64,000 nt of DNA from Kaistia defluvii (GTDB lineage: Bacteria; Pseudomonadota; Alphaproteobacteria; Rhizobiales; Kaistiaceae). The translations under genes and the position numbers were made by a program. Numbering within the stretch: position 1 is the first letter of the stretch; every line of letters starts with the position of its first letter. Location of the stretch: positions 1,550,001-1,614,000 of the forward strand of contig NZ_JBEPSM010000001.1 of assembly GCF_040548815.1 (NCBI RefSeq). The letters are read 5' to 3'. The notes under the pieces were generated by a model. It made no database searches, was not told the origin of the DNA, and was given only the letters and a program-made list of their open reading frames with translations. This document shows positions 41,179-50,727 of this stretch, one piece after another.

Positions 41179-42558
41179 TCAGCTGTTGCGGCGGTGGCGG
41201 ACGCTCGGCTCGCGCATGGTGACGAGTTCTTCGGCGGCGGTCGGATGCAGCGCCATGGTGGAGTCGAAATCAGCCTTGGTCGCGCGCATCTTCAGCGTGA
41301 TGGCGACGATCTGCACGATCTCTCCGGCATCGGGGCCGAGGATATGGCAGCCGACAACACGATCGCTGTCCGCATCGACCAGAAGCTTCATCAGCGTCTT
41401 CTCGTTGCGGCCCGAAAGCGTGTGCTTCATCGGCCGGAAGCTGGTCTGGTAGACGTCGACCGCCGTGAATTCGGCCAGAGCCTCTTCCTCGCTCAGCCCG
41501 ACCGATCCGATTTCCGGCTGCGAGAACACGGCCTTCGGAATGCCGAGGTGATCGACGGAGATGCGCTTGCCGCCAAACACCGTGTCGGCGAAGGCATGGC
41601 CCTCGCGAATGGCGACGGGCGTCAGATTGACCCGGTTGGTGACGTCGCCGACCGCATAGATCGACGGCACGTTGGACTGCGAGAATTCGTCGACGATCAC
41701 GGCGCCCGCGCCGTCGAGCTGGACGCCGGCGCTCTCGAGCCCGAGCCCGCGCGTGTTGGGAGCGCGTCCGGTTGCGATCATCACCTCGCCGGCGAAAAGC
41801 GCCTCGCCGCTGCGGGTATGCGCCAGCAGACCGTCCGCCGTCTTCTCGATCGAGGTGATGACATCGCCGGTCAGGACGCGGATGCCCTTCTTCTCGATCT
41901 CCTCGCGCAGTGTTCGCCGCAGATCGGCGTCGAAGCCGCGCAGCAGCGCGTCGCCGCGGTGGACAAGCGTCGTCTCGACGCCGAGGCCGTTGAAGATGCC
42001 GGCAAATTCCACGGCGATGTAACCGCCGCCGACGACCACGATCCGCTCCGGCAGACGCTCCAGATGGAACGCCTCGTTCGACGAAATCGCGAGCTCGCGG
42101 CCCGGCAGGTCCGGCACGATATACGGCGCGCCACCGGTCGCAACGAGGATGTACTTCGCCGTGACGAGACGATCCTCCGCCACCAGACGCACCGTATGGG
42201 GATCGATGATCTCCGCGCGGCTCTGGACCAGCTTGGCGCCGGAGCGTTCCAGGTTGCGGATATAGATGCCGTTCAAGCGATCGATCTCGGCATCCTTGGC
42301 CGCCACGAGGCGCGACCAATCGAAGGTCGCCTCCCCCGGGGTCCAGCCAAACCCGATCGCATCCTCGAATTCCTCGGCGAAGCGCGACGCATAGACGAAC
42401 AGCTTCTTCGGCACACAGCCGCGGATAACGCAGGTGCCGCCGACGCGGTATTCCTCCGCCACCATGACGCTGGCGCCATGGCTGGCGGCAATCCGACCCG
42501 CGCGAACGCCGCCGGAACCGGCGCCGATGATGAAGAGGTCGACATCGAACTGGTTCAT
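41179..42558 (-). CDS. gor: Glutathione-disulfide reductase
   Basis: A 459-residue flavoprotein disulfide reductase. FAD site FIIGAGSGGVRAGRIAASHG, redox pair GGTCVIRGCVPKKLFVYASR, NADPH site VVVGGGYIAVEFAGIFNGLG with the NADP-selecting Arg in LVHRGD, and C-terminal catalytic ALHPTAAEELVTM. These features separate it from lipoamide dehydrogenase. It regenerates glutathione, which the nearby GST and GFA-type proteins may use. Lies last in the rpiA-DUF2059-gor set, an order often kept in this bacterial order. Confidence 0.95.
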   Translation of the reverse strand: MNQFDVDLFIIGAGSGGVRAGRIAASHGASVMVAEEYRVGGTCVIRGCVPKKLFVYASRFAEEFEDAIGFGWTPGEATFDWSRLVAAKDAEIDRLNGIYIRNLERSGAKLVQSRAEIIDPHTVRLVAEDRLVTAKYILVATGGAPYIVPDLPGRELAISSNEAFHLERLPERIVVVGGGYIAVEFAGIFNGLGVETTLVHRGDALLRGFDADLRRTLREEIEKKGIRVLTGDVITSIEKTADGLLAHTRSGEALFAGEVMIATGRAPNTRGLGLESAGVQLDGAGAVIVDEFSQSNVPSIYAVGDVTNRVNLTPVAIREGHAFADTVFGGKRISVDHLGIPKAVFSQPEIGSVGLSEEEALAEFTAVDVYQTSFRPMKHTLSGRNEKTLMKLLVDADSDRVVGCHILGPDAGEIVQIVAITLKMRATKADFDSTMALHPTAAEELVTMREPSVRHRRNS

Positions 42559-42674
42559 GATCAGGCTCGGTTCCAGGGCATTTCAGGCGGAGAGATGGCG
42601 GTTCGCACCAGAAGAGCGCGAGCCGTCGAAGCGTTGGCGCATCGTTGCCGCTTCAGGCGGTCCGGTAAACTGGC

Positions 42675-43181
42675 CTAGAAGTCGACGCCCTTCTTCTTCA
42701 GGTCCTCGCGGGACTTCTCGAACAGTTCCTCGCCGACTCGGTCCGACCAGCCCTTGACGGACTGGAGGGTCTCGCCGACGACCTTCGGGCCGATTTCGGC
42801 AAGCTTGGAGCCGGCCGGGCTCTTGTAGAACGTCGAGATCGCGTTGAGCTCGTCTTCGGAGAAGTGCTTGGCCCAGATGCGCGCGACGTCGTTGTCGAGG
42901 TCCTTGCGGCGGGCAACGAGCTCGAGCGCCTGGGCGTCGACCACTTCGGCGATCAGCTGGTGCTGGTCGGGACGCACGCGGATCAGCTTGTTCTGGGTCT
43001 GCTGCGACAGGAGCGGCAGCAGGTTGTCGAAGCCGCGCGAGGTCTTGGCCGCGTGAACGGCTTCGAGCGCCGCGGCGACATGCGCGTCGGTCACTTCCTG
43101 CGCCTGCGCCAAACCGGCCGTGCCCATGGCGAGGCCGGCGGCCAGCACGACGGCGCCGATGGATTTGCGGATGAAGGTCAT
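42675..43181 (-). CDS. DUF2059 secreted protein
   Basis: A 168-residue secreted protein with a signal peptide ending GLAQA-QE near residue 27. The DUF2059 domain (about 70-140) shows VARIWAKHFSEDELNAISTF followed by YKSPAGSKLAEIGPKVVGET. The family is widespread in proteobacteria and uncharacterised. It lies 28 bp after rpiA and 116 bp before gor, so co-transcription with both is likely, although no functional link is established. Confidence 0.9.
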   Translation of the reverse strand: MTFIRKSIGAVVLAAGLAMGTAGLAQAQEVTDAHVAAALEAVHAAKTSRGFDNLLPLLSQQTQNKLIRVRPDQHQLIAEVVDAQALELVARRKDLDNDVARIWAKHFSEDELNAISTFYKSPAGSKLAEIGPKVVGETLQSVKGWSDRVGEELFEKSREDLKKKGVDF

Positions 43182-43209
43182 GGAGAAACTCCCGATGGGC
43201 GAAATAATG

Positions 43210-43908
43210 TTAAGCCACCAACCAGCTTATGCCTTCCGGCCGAGCGATGACGGCAGCAGATGCAAGTCCGATGAAGAGACCGTGCTCCACGACCCCCGGA
43301 ATCGCGGCGAGGGCGAGACTCAAGGCTTCTGGATCGCGAATGAGGCCAAAAGATGCATCGATGATAGCGTGACCACCATCCGTTACGAAGGGTGAGCCAT
43401 CGGCGCTGAGACGTCGCGTCAACGTGACCGGCATAGCCAGTTCGGCAGCCGCATCGGCGATCGCTGCCGTGGTGGCGCCGATGCCGAAATGGTTGACCTC
43501 GACCGGCAGTGGAAAGGCGCCGAGCGTGTCGACCAGCTTGGAACCGTCGGCGATCACGATCATCCGGCTCGACGCCGCGGCGACGATCTTTTCGCGCAGC
43601 AAGGCGCCGCCGCCGCCCTTGATCAGCCGCAGCCGGCTGTCGAGCTCATCGGCGCCGTCGATCGTCAGATCCAGCCGGGGCAGCTCCTCCAGCGTCGCGA
43701 GCGGAATGCCCTCGGCGCGCGCCAGCGTCGCTGTGCGCTCCGAAGACGGAACACCGACGACCGAAAGTCCGCCGCGCACGAGAGCGCCAAGGCCGCGAAT
43801 GAAGTGGTTGGCCGTCGAGCCGGAGCCAAGACCGAGCTTCATGCCGTCCTCGACCTGTTCGAGGGCCGCAAGCGCCGCCTGCTTCTTGAGTTCGTCGCTG
43901 GAGATCAT
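43210..43908 (-). CDS. rpiA: Ribose-5-phosphate isomerase A
   Basis: A 232-residue RpiA from the ATG at 43908 ([20 protein letters not shown]). Substrate and catalytic blocks are intact: [56 protein letters not shown] and LPVEVNHFG. It interconverts ribose 5-phosphate and ribulose 5-phosphate in the pentose phosphate pathway. It is divergent from gph and heads the rpiA-DUF2059-gor operon. A frame open to 43980 adds unconserved residues and is not used. Confidence 0.96.
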   Translation of the reverse strand: MISSDELKKQAALAALEQVEDGMKLGLGSGSTANHFIRGLGALVRGGLSVVGVPSSERTATLARAEGIPLATLEELPRLDLTIDGADELDSRLRLIKGGGGALLREKIVAAASSRMIVIADGSKLVDTLGAFPLPVEVNHFGIGATTAAIADAAAELAMPVTLTRRLSADGSPFVTDGGHAIIDASFGLIRDPEALSLALAAIPGVVEHGLFIGLASAAVIARPEGISWLVA

Positions 43909-44063
43909 CAGGCACTTCGAATTTGTGGAGTGGACGCCGATCCGGCGCGGCTTGTTAGCATGGGGCGCGTCCGCCGCCAACGTCCACGCGACATCGTCCC
44001 GCCTTTCAGCGGGCGACGGGAGTTGGTAGGTTCGGGCTCCTCCACCGACGGATTCCCCTCCTG

Positions 44064-44735
44064 ATGCGCCCCATCCTCGTCTTCGATCTCGACGGCACGC
44101 TCGTCGATACGGCCACCGATCTCGTCGCGACGCTGAATGTCGTGCTTGAACAGGAGGGCCTTGCCGCCCTGCGCTACGAGGATGCGCGCGCGATGGTGGG
44201 GCATGGGGCCCGCGTTCTGATCGAGCGTGGCCTGGCCGCCAACAACGTCACCCGCGACGCGGCAACCATCGACCGGCTGTTCGACACCTACATCGCCTAT
44301 TATGCAGCGCATATCGCCGAAACCAGCCGGCCCTTCGAGGGCGTCGTCGCGGCGCTGGACCATTTTGCCGCCGAAGGCTGGCTGCTCGCGGTCTGCACCA
44401 ACAAGCTCGAGGGGCTTTCCATGCTGCTGCTCGACGCGCTGGGCCTTTCGGACCGGTTCGCGGCGATCTGCGGCGCCGACACCTTTTCCGCGCGCAAGCC
44501 CGATCCACTGGCGCTCAACGAAACGATCCGCCGCGCCGGTGGCGATCCCCGTCAGGCCGTGATGATCGGCGATTCGAAGACCGACATCGACACGGCCAAG
44601 GCAGCCGGCATTCCCGTCGTGGCGGTGGATTTCGGCTATACGTCGGTACCGGTCACCGAACTCGGCCCGGACCTCGTCATCGGCCACTTCGACCAGCTGG
44701 CCGCAGCCGTCGCCGAACTGACCGTCCGCGTCTAG
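44064..44735 (+). CDS. gph: HAD-family phosphoglycolate phosphatase
   Basis: A 223-residue HAD hydrolase. Motif [16 protein letters not shown], motif [11 protein letters not shown], motif III Lys in [12 protein letters not shown] and motif [18 protein letters not shown] are all visible, and the cap domain matches the Gph subgroup ([18 protein letters not shown]). It dephosphorylates 2-phosphoglycolate from DNA repair or photorespiration. It is divergent from rpiA and convergent with eipB, 22 bp away. Confidence 0.9.
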   Translation: MRPILVFDLDGTLVDTATDLVATLNVVLEQEGLAALRYEDARAMVGHGARVLIERGLAANNVTRDAATIDRLFDTYIAYYAAHIAETSRPFEGVVAALDHFAAEGWLLAVCTNKLEGLSMLLLDALGLSDRFAAICGADTFSARKPDPLALNETIRRAGGDPRQAVMIGDSKTDIDTAKAAGIPVVAVDFGYTSVPVTELGPDLVIGHFDQLAAAVAELTVRV

Positions 44736-44757
44736 CGGTCAGCCGCTCGCGCTACCG

Positions 44758-45636
44758 TTACCGGCAGCGCTTGGCGACGATCTTGACCGGCTTCATGTCG
44801 AGCCGGACGAGCTTCCCCGTCAGCGCGAAGTCGCCATAGTCGAGCCGCATCCGCCGCGTGACGCCGTTCTCGTAGACGATGAAGGACAGCTCATAGGCCG
44901 GCGACTGCTCGCCCGAGCCCTTCTGGTCGAAATAGCTGAGCGTGACGGGCCAGTGGCGCACATTGGCGATGCCGGCCAGCTTGGCGGCGGCCTCGTCGCC
45001 AAGATCGTCGGCACCGGAATTGGCAGCGCCGATGACGGCCGCTGTCGCATAGGGCTTCTCGCCCTTCTCCGACCCATCGAACAGCCCGACCTGCACGAAA
45101 CGCTCGCCGCGCATCGCCGCTTCGATGATGGTGGAGAGATGCTGGTTGGGGAACTGGAACGAAGGCGCGATGTCGAAGCGCTCGGTCTTGGGCTTGGCCA
45201 GCGTGACATGCAGCTTGCCGCCCTCGCGTTCGGCCGATCCGGTGGAATCCTCGGCCAGCGTGCCGTCGACATAGCTCTTGGTGGCGAAGCTGAAGCTCTT
45301 GCCGTCGGCATCCTCGAAGGTCGATGTCGCCACGTCGGTCAGGCGCGAATTGCCGTCGCCATCGCTGATGCGCGTCACGAAGCGCAGTTTGGTGGTGTAG
45401 CCGTCGCAGCGCGACCCGGCGAAATCATAGACCATGCGGCCTTCGGCATCGCTGACGGACTCCGCCTTGCCGCCGGAATCGAGGCGCAGGTCATAGACGG
45501 CCTGATGTATCGCGAAGGGAAGTTTGGCCGGCGCGGGCGAAATGGCAACGGCCGAACCCGCCATGACCATCAATGATGCGGCGGCGGCAACCAGCGCCAG
45601 CCCCGTGCGACCTGCACCCAGTGATACGGACTTCAT
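44758..45636 (-). CDS. eipB: Cell-envelope integrity protein EipB (DUF1849)
   Basis: A 292-residue periplasmic protein. The ATG at 45636 sits behind GGGAGCTCGC; an ATG at 45648 is also possible. The signal peptide ends SAVA-IS near residue 34. DUF1849 is recognised by FAIHQAVYDLRLDSGGKAES, GRMVYDFAGSRCDGYTTKLR, GERFVQVGLFDGSEKGEKPY and MRLDYGDFALTGKLVRLDMK with a terminal VAKRCR. The two cysteines (GSRCDG and KRCR) match the conserved disulfide known in Brucella EipB, a spiral beta-barrel needed for envelope integrity. Divergent from the RidA gene. Confidence 0.9.
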   Translation of the reverse strand: MKSVSLGAGRTGLALVAAAASLMVMAGSAVAISPAPAKLPFAIHQAVYDLRLDSGGKAESVSDAEGRMVYDFAGSRCDGYTTKLRFVTRISDGDGNSRLTDVATSTFEDADGKSFSFATKSYVDGTLAEDSTGSAEREGGKLHVTLAKPKTERFDIAPSFQFPNQHLSTIIEAAMRGERFVQVGLFDGSEKGEKPYATAAVIGAANSGADDLGDEAAAKLAGIANVRHWPVTLSYFDQKGSGEQSPAYELSFIVYENGVTRRMRLDYGDFALTGKLVRLDMKPVKIVAKRCR

Positions 45637-45821
45637 GCGAGCTCCCATCGTCGTCAAGCCGACATAGGGCTGACATAGAGCGCATTTCAATCAGCAAAAC
45701 GCCAAAACGTCTACGGACCAGCATATACCTTGTCGCCGCATCAGAACATGAGCGTCGCTTGCGGTCGCCCCGGAATCGGGCGAAACCCAAACGAATGAAT
45801 GCCGTGCCTTGGGAGAACCCT

Positions 45822-46286
45822 ATGACGAGCCTGATCGAAAGCCGCCTCGAAGCTCTCGGAATCGTGTTGCCCGCGGCGGTCGCACCGGCGGCCAACTATG
45901 TACCGGCCGTGGAAAGCCGAGGTTTTCTCTATATCTCGGGCCAGATTCCGGTCGGCGCCAATGGCATCGAATATGTCGGCAAGCTCGGGCGCGACCTGAC
46001 GCTGGAAGACGGCCGCGCCGCCGCCCGCCTATGCGCCATCAATATCCTGGCCCAGGCCAAGGCGGCGCTGGGCGACCTGGAGCGCATCGGCCGTGTCGTC
46101 AAGCTCGTCGGCTTCGTCAATTCGGATCCGGAGTTCGTCGACCAGCCGAAGGTAGTCAACGGCGCTTCCGACCTGATGGTCGAGGTCCTGGGCGACAAGG
46201 GTCGCCACGCCCGCTCCGCCGTCGGCGTCGCGGCCCTGCCCTTCGGCGTCGGCGTCGAAGTCGAAGCCATCCTCGAAATCGCCTGA
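45822..46286 (+). CDS. RidA family deaminase
   Basis: A 154-residue RidA/YjgF-type protein from the ATG at 45822, behind GGGAGAACCCT. The fold's landmarks are LYISGQIPVGANG, DGRAAARLCAINILAQAKAA and the C-terminal HARSAVGVAALPFGVGVEVE. This is the longer RidA subgroup common in this order. RidA proteins hydrolyse reactive enamine/imine intermediates; in this subgroup the catalytic Arg is in the HARSAVG stretch. It is the first gene of a unit followed 6 bp later by a glycerophosphodiesterase. Confidence 0.88.
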   Translation: MTSLIESRLEALGIVLPAAVAPAANYVPAVESRGFLYISGQIPVGANGIEYVGKLGRDLTLEDGRAAARLCAINILAQAKAALGDLERIGRVVKLVGFVNSDPEFVDQPKVVNGASDLMVEVLGDKGRHARSAVGVAALPFGVGVEVEAILEIA

Positions 46287-46292
46287 TCCCCC

Positions 46293-47060
46293 ATGCCCGC
46301 AGATCGTCCAATCGCCCCCGCTTGGCTTACCGCGCGCCCGATCGCCCACCGCGCCTATCATGACGCGGCCGGCGGCCGGATCGAGAACACGCTTTCGGCC
46401 GTCCGGGCCGCGATCGAACGCAATTTCGCGATCGAGGTCGATCTGCAGCTCACCGCCGATGGCGCCGTCATCGTCTTCCACGACGACACGGTCGATCGTC
46501 TGATGCAGGCCAGCGGCCGGGTCGATGGCATGACGCTCGCAAGCCTGAAGGCGAAGGCCTTCAAGCAGGGCAGCGACACCGTGCCGACGCTGGCCGAACT
46601 GCTGGAGACGGTTGCCGGCAAGGTGCCGCTGGTGATCGAGCTCAAGAGCAACTGGAGCGGCGATCGACGTCTCGAAGCCGCGGTCGCGCCGATCCTCGCT
46701 GCCTATGGCGGGCCGGCGGTGGTGATGTCGTTCGACCCGGATTCGATGGCGGCGATGCAGAAGCTGCTGCCCGCCATGCCGCGCGGGATCGTCGCCGACC
46801 GCTACACCGATCTCGAGGAATGGGGCTTCCTGCCGCCCCGCCGGCGCTTCGCGCTGCGCAACCTCTCGGCGGTGCCGAAGGTCGGCGCCAGCTTCGTCTC
46901 CTATGACCTGAACGGCCTGCCCTCCTTCGCCCCCTCAAGGGTGCGGGCCAGCGGGCTGCCGCTGATCACCTGGACGGTGCGCACGCCCGAGCAGGCCGCC
47001 AAGGCGAAGCTCTATGCCGACCAGATCACCTTCGAGGGCTTCGACCCGGACAAGATCTGA
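46293..47060 (+). CDS. Glycerophosphodiester phosphodiesterase
   Basis: A 255-residue GDPD TIM-barrel enzyme. IAHRAYHDAAGGRIENTLSA holds the catalytic His and metal-site Glu-Asn, IEVDLQLTADGAVIVFHDDT holds the Glu/Asp ligands and second His, and VIELKSNW the further Glu. No signal peptide is evident, so it is probably cytoplasmic. It hydrolyses glycerophosphodiesters to glycerol 3-phosphate and alcohol. The link to the LtaS-like gene downstream suggests glycerophosphate turnover, which is inferred. Confidence 0.9.
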   Translation: MPADRPIAPAWLTARPIAHRAYHDAAGGRIENTLSAVRAAIERNFAIEVDLQLTADGAVIVFHDDTVDRLMQASGRVDGMTLASLKAKAFKQGSDTVPTLAELLETVAGKVPLVIELKSNWSGDRRLEAAVAPILAAYGGPAVVMSFDPDSMAAMQKLLPAMPRGIVADRYTDLEEWGFLPPRRRFALRNLSAVPKVGASFVSYDLNGLPSFAPSRVRASGLPLITWTVRTPEQAAKAKLYADQITFEGFDPDKI

Positions 47061-47236
47061 CGGCCGATCCGCCGTTTCTGGCGCGACGCGTGGGACAGCC
47101 GGACGATGCGGAAGCCGTGAAGGGAGCCCTTGGCCCCTCACGGCCCGAGCCGTTGCTTGATGGCGACTTGCGCTTGCGGCTTTGCGCCTTAGATGCTGGG
47201 ATAGTCCATGCGCCCCAGCGAGAACGCCCTTCCCTC

Positions 47237-48511
47237 ATGACCGCTTCCACCGATGCGCGCCTCAGCGTCCTCTCCTCGCTTGCCGAAATCGAGCGGCAGG
47301 ACTGGGACGCCTGTGCCAATCCAGGCTGGCCATCAGCCCGCCCGTTTGGCGAGGATCCCTCAGCTTTCCTAAAGGCTTACCACCGCCGATTGGATTCAGC
47401 GCCTGAGGCCGGCAAGCTTGAATCAAACTCTCAGCGTCCGGCCTATAACCCCTTCATATCCTACGATTTTCTGCATGCTCTGGAAGAGTCCGGCTCGGCC
47501 ACCGGGCGGACGGGCTGGCAGGCACGCCACCTCGTGCTCGATGGCGAGAACGGCAAGCCCGTCGGGATCGTGCCCTGCTACCAGAAGACCCATTCGATGG
47601 GCGAATATGTCTTCGACCAGGGCTGGGCGGATGCCTATGAGCGGGCCGGCGGCCGGTATTATCCGAAACTGCAGGTGTCGGTTCCCTTCACGCCAGCCAC
47701 CGGGCGGAGACTGCTCACCCGCGCCGACGCGCCGCCTGCCTCGCGCGAAATTCTCGTGGCCGGACTGCTCGAGCTGTGCCGCCAGCTCGGCACCTCCTCG
47801 ATCCACGCAACTTTCCTGGAAGATCCCGACGCTGACCTGCTCGACGACAGCGGCTTTCTCGCCCGCATGGACCAGCAGTTCCATTTCATCAACGAGGGCT
47901 ATCGCGACTTTGACGATTTCCTCGAGGCGCTGGCCTCGCGCAAGCGCAAGGCGATCCGGCGCGAACGGCGCGAGGCGCTCTCCGACGGCATCACGGTCGA
48001 ACACCTGACGGGCCCTTCGATCACCGAACAGGACTGGGATGCCTTCTTCGGCTTCTACATGGATACCGGCGCGCGAAAGTGGGGCAGGCCCTATCTCAAC
48101 CGGCGCTTCTTCTCACTGCTGGGAGAGCGCATGGCCGACAGGGTGTTGCTGATCGTCGCGAAGCGCGACGGCGTCCCGATCGCCGGTGCCCTCAACATGA
48201 TCGGCTCCGACGCGCTTTACGGCCGATATTGGGGTGCGTCCGAGGACGTGCCATTCCTGCATTTCGAGGTCTGCTACCATCAGGCCGTCGACTGGGCGAT
48301 CGCGCATGGCCTGCCGCGCGTCGAAGCGGGCGCGCAGGGCGACCACAAGCTGGCGCGCGGCTATCGCCCGATCGTCACGCGCTCGGCGCACTGGATCGCC
48401 GATCGGGGGCTGCGGCGCGCCGTCGCCGACTACCTGTCGCGCGAGCGTGAAGCCGTTGCCGCCGATCACGAATTCCTCGACGAGCACACGCCCTTCAAAG
48501 CTGATACGTGA
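47237..48511 (+). CDS. FemAB-like GNAT acyltransferase (PF04339 type)
   Basis: A 424-residue protein with two GNAT-like lobes. Landmarks are NPFISYDFLHALEESGSATG, YQKTHSMGEYVFDQGWADAY, YYPKLQVSVPFTPATGRRLL, RKRKAIRRERREAL and DALYGRYWGASEDVPFLHFE followed by EAGAQGDHKLARGYRPIVTR. The family is annotated as peptidoglycan-type acyl or aminoacyl transfer; the real substrate is unknown. Residues about 30-69 form an extra, lower-GC segment between the usual N-terminal helix and NPFISYDFL. The GTGA overlap couples it to the next gene. Confidence 0.85.
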   Translation: MTASTDARLSVLSSLAEIERQDWDACANPGWPSARPFGEDPSAFLKAYHRRLDSAPEAGKLESNSQRPAYNPFISYDFLHALEESGSATGRTGWQARHLVLDGENGKPVGIVPCYQKTHSMGEYVFDQGWADAYERAGGRYYPKLQVSVPFTPATGRRLLTRADAPPASREILVAGLLELCRQLGTSSIHATFLEDPDADLLDDSGFLARMDQQFHFINEGYRDFDDFLEALASRKRKAIRRERREALSDGITVEHLTGPSITEQDWDAFFGFYMDTGARKWGRPYLNRRFFSLLGERMADRVLLIVAKRDGVPIAGALNMIGSDALYGRYWGASEDVPFLHFEVCYHQAVDWAIAHGLPRVEAGAQGDHKLARGYRPIVTRSAHWIADRGLRRAVADYLSREREAVAADHEFLDEHTPFKADT

Positions 48512-50199
48512 TTTTCATGACAGCGATTCTTCTCTGGGTCGGGGCCGCGGCCATTCTGCTCGTGACCGAACGGCAAGCAACGCGGCCGGCCTTCGCGCTG
48601 CTCGCCTTTGCCTTCGTGACCGCTTGCTTCCTGCTCGTCACCGGGGACGAGGAGCGGGCGACGCTGCTTGCCCTGATCCTGGCCCTGACCATCGTCGGGG
48701 CATCCGCCGTCAAGCATCATCACAGCGGCATGAAGCTCGCGGTCGCCGACCTCGCCTTGACCTTCGCCGGCACAATCCCCTTCATGCTGCGGCAATACCG
48801 GCGCACGGCCACGCTCACCATCGCCGGCGCCATTCTGCTCGGTCTCGCCGCCCTGGCGACGCTGGCGCTGGTTCGCGGAGCGCCCTATTCCCTCGCCTCG
48901 CGGCTGCTGCTTCTGGGGCTGGCGGCAGCGGCTCTCTACGCGCTCTGCCGGGCGAATGGCGGCACGGCCTATCGCACCGACGTGACGCAGCAGAAGCGTT
49001 TCTTCTCGTTCTTCATCGCTTCGCTGGTGGATGTCGCAAGCTGGTGGCCGACCGGCGGCGTGCGCATGCTGGACGTCGGTGCGTCGCCGCTTCCCCTGGC
49101 TGCGCCGATCGCTGCGCGCAGCGATATCCGGCCGGATATCATCGTCATCCAGCATGAATCCGTGTTCGATCCACGCCTGTTCGGCCTGCCCGTCGACGAG
49201 CGGATCGCAGAATTCCTGACGCCGAAGGACGCTTTCCACGGCACGCTGCATGTCGACATCTATGGCGGCGGGTCGTGGCAGACGGAATTCAGCCTGCTGA
49301 CGGGCCTGTCCTCCGCCAGCTTCGGGCCGGATTCCTATTTCCTGTTCAAGAAAGGTGTCGGCCGCTTCCGCCACTCGCTGCCGAGCGAACTCGCCCAGCT
49401 CGGCTACCGCACCATGCTGTCGACCAGCTGCCGGCGCGAGTTCATGAACTACAACGCCTTCTATGCCGGCATCGGCGTCGCGGAGCGCGTCTTCTCCGAC
49501 GATTTTCCGCCGCCTTTTGACCTCGCCAGCTTCGAAGTCAATAATTCCGACGCGGCCTTTTTCGCGGCGACGCGCGGAGCGCTGGAGCGTTCGATCGACC
49601 GTGACCCCGCTCCGCGCTTCCTGATGGCGCTGACCAATTTCAACCACGGCCCGCACGAGACACGCCTGGTGCCCGCAGGCCAATATGAGGACGAGCGCCG
49701 TTTCGCGACTGCCGCCCTGCCCGATGCGAACTACGGCGAGTATTACGCGCGCCTGACGGAGACGGCCGAGAGCTATGCGGCCTTCAAGGCGGCGCTGAAG
49801 CAGCGTTATCCCGGCCGGCCGATGCTGATCGTGCGCTATGGCGACCACCAGCCGACGCTGACGCGCGCCATCGAGGAGGCGCGCGGCATCGCCCCCGACG
49901 ATCCGCGCCAGTTCGAGACCTTCTACGCGATCGAGGGCATCCACTTCGAGCCAAAGCTCGACAGCATACCGGCGCAGCTCGACATCGCCATGCTGGGCAC
50001 CGTCGCCCTGCAGGCATCGGGCCTTCCGCTCGATGCCGTCTCGGCGACGCGTGCCAGTCTCATCGACGAGTGCGGCGCGCTCTATATCGCAACGCCATCG
50101 GAGCGTAAGAACCGTTTTCACCGTACCCTGATAGACCAGGGCCTGATCGAGCTCGGCAAGGCGACACCGCAGGCCTCGGCCGTGCCGGAACGGGCCTGA
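48508..50199 (+). CDS. LtaS-type membrane phosphoglycerol transferase/sulfatase-fold protein
   Basis: A 563-residue protein with about five N-terminal helices (residues 1-150) and a periplasmic alkaline-phosphatase-fold domain. IIVIQHESVFDPR carries the metal Glu and GGGSWQTEFSLLTGLSSASF carries the nucleophilic Thr of LtaS/OpgB/CgmB enzymes; NFNHGPHETR and VRYGDHQPTL supply later ligands. Start is GTG at 48508 (overlaps the upstream stop as GTGA) or ATG at 48517. Family members transfer phosphoglycerol or phosphoethanolamine to glycans or lipids; in rhizobia, to cyclic glucans. Adjacent GDPD and acyltransferase genes support an envelope role. Confidence 0.82.
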   Translation: MIFMTAILLWVGAAAILLVTERQATRPAFALLAFAFVTACFLLVTGDEERATLLALILALTIVGASAVKHHHSGMKLAVADLALTFAGTIPFMLRQYRRTATLTIAGAILLGLAALATLALVRGAPYSLASRLLLLGLAAAALYALCRANGGTAYRTDVTQQKRFFSFFIASLVDVASWWPTGGVRMLDVGASPLPLAAPIAARSDIRPDIIVIQHESVFDPRLFGLPVDERIAEFLTPKDAFHGTLHVDIYGGGSWQTEFSLLTGLSSASFGPDSYFLFKKGVGRFRHSLPSELAQLGYRTMLSTSCRREFMNYNAFYAGIGVAERVFSDDFPPPFDLASFEVNNSDAAFFAATRGALERSIDRDPAPRFLMALTNFNHGPHETRLVPAGQYEDERRFATAALPDANYGEYYARLTETAESYAAFKAALKQRYPGRPMLIVRYGDHQPTLTRAIEEARGIAPDDPRQFETFYAIEGIHFEPKLDSIPAQLDIAMLGTVALQASGLPLDAVSATRASLIDECGALYIATPSERKNRFHRTLIDQGLIELGKATPQASAVPERA

Positions 50200-50230
50200 T
50201 CGAACGGAACCACAACGACCGGAGATCCGC

Positions 50231-50659
50231 ATGACCCCGTATGACGACACCAACATCTTCGCCCGGATTCTGCGCGGCGAGATCCCGTCGCAGCGCGTCT
50301 ACGAGGACGCCGAGACGATCGCTTTCATGGATGTCATGCCGCAGGGCCCCGGCCACTTGCTCGTCCTGCCCAAGACGCCCTCGCGCAATATGCTGGACGC
50401 GGATCCCGCCGTATTGGCGCGGCTGATCGCGATCGTGCAGAAGCTCGCCCGCGCCGCCAAGCTCGCCTTCGCGGCGGATGGCGTGACAATCATGCAATTC
50501 AACGAGCCGGCGGCCGGCCAGACGGTCTTCCACCTGCATTTCCACATCATCCCGCGCTTCGAGGGCGAGCCGCTGCACCCACATACGGGCTCGATGGAGA
50601 AGCCGGAAATCCTGGCCGAGAATGCCGACCGCGTCCGCGCGGCGCTCAACACGAAATAA
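50231..50659 (+). CDS. HIT family nucleotide-binding protein
   Basis: A 142-residue HIT protein with the C-terminal histidine triad HLHFHIIPR and the upstream FARILRGEIPSQRVYEDAET and DVMPQGPGHLLVLPKTPSRN. It is in the Hint/PKCI branch and would hydrolyse nucleotide phosphoramidates. A GGAGATCCGC ribosome site precedes the start. It lies 31 bp after the LtaS-type gene and just upstream of the ECF41 promoter. Confidence 0.92.
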   Translation: MTPYDDTNIFARILRGEIPSQRVYEDAETIAFMDVMPQGPGHLLVLPKTPSRNMLDADPAVLARLIAIVQKLARAAKLAFAADGVTIMQFNEPAAGQTVFHLHFHIIPRFEGEPLHPHTGSMEKPEILAENADRVRAALNTK

Positions 50660-50672
50660 TTCGCGGGCGGCA

Positions 50673-50699
50673 TGTCACAGGCGTTCGGCCTGTCTCGTC
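50673..50699 (+). promoter_or_regulatory. ECF41-type sigma factor promoter
   Basis: TGTCACA (50673-50679), exactly 16 nt, then CGTC (50696-50699). This is the consensus described for ECF41 sigma factors. It lies 28 bp upstream of the CMD gene start, whose partner downstream is an ECF41 sigma gene. No comparable standard sigma-70 boxes are needed to explain transcription here. Confidence 0.88.
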
Positions 50700-50727
50700 T
50701 TGTCTCCGTATCCATGGAGAACCCATC

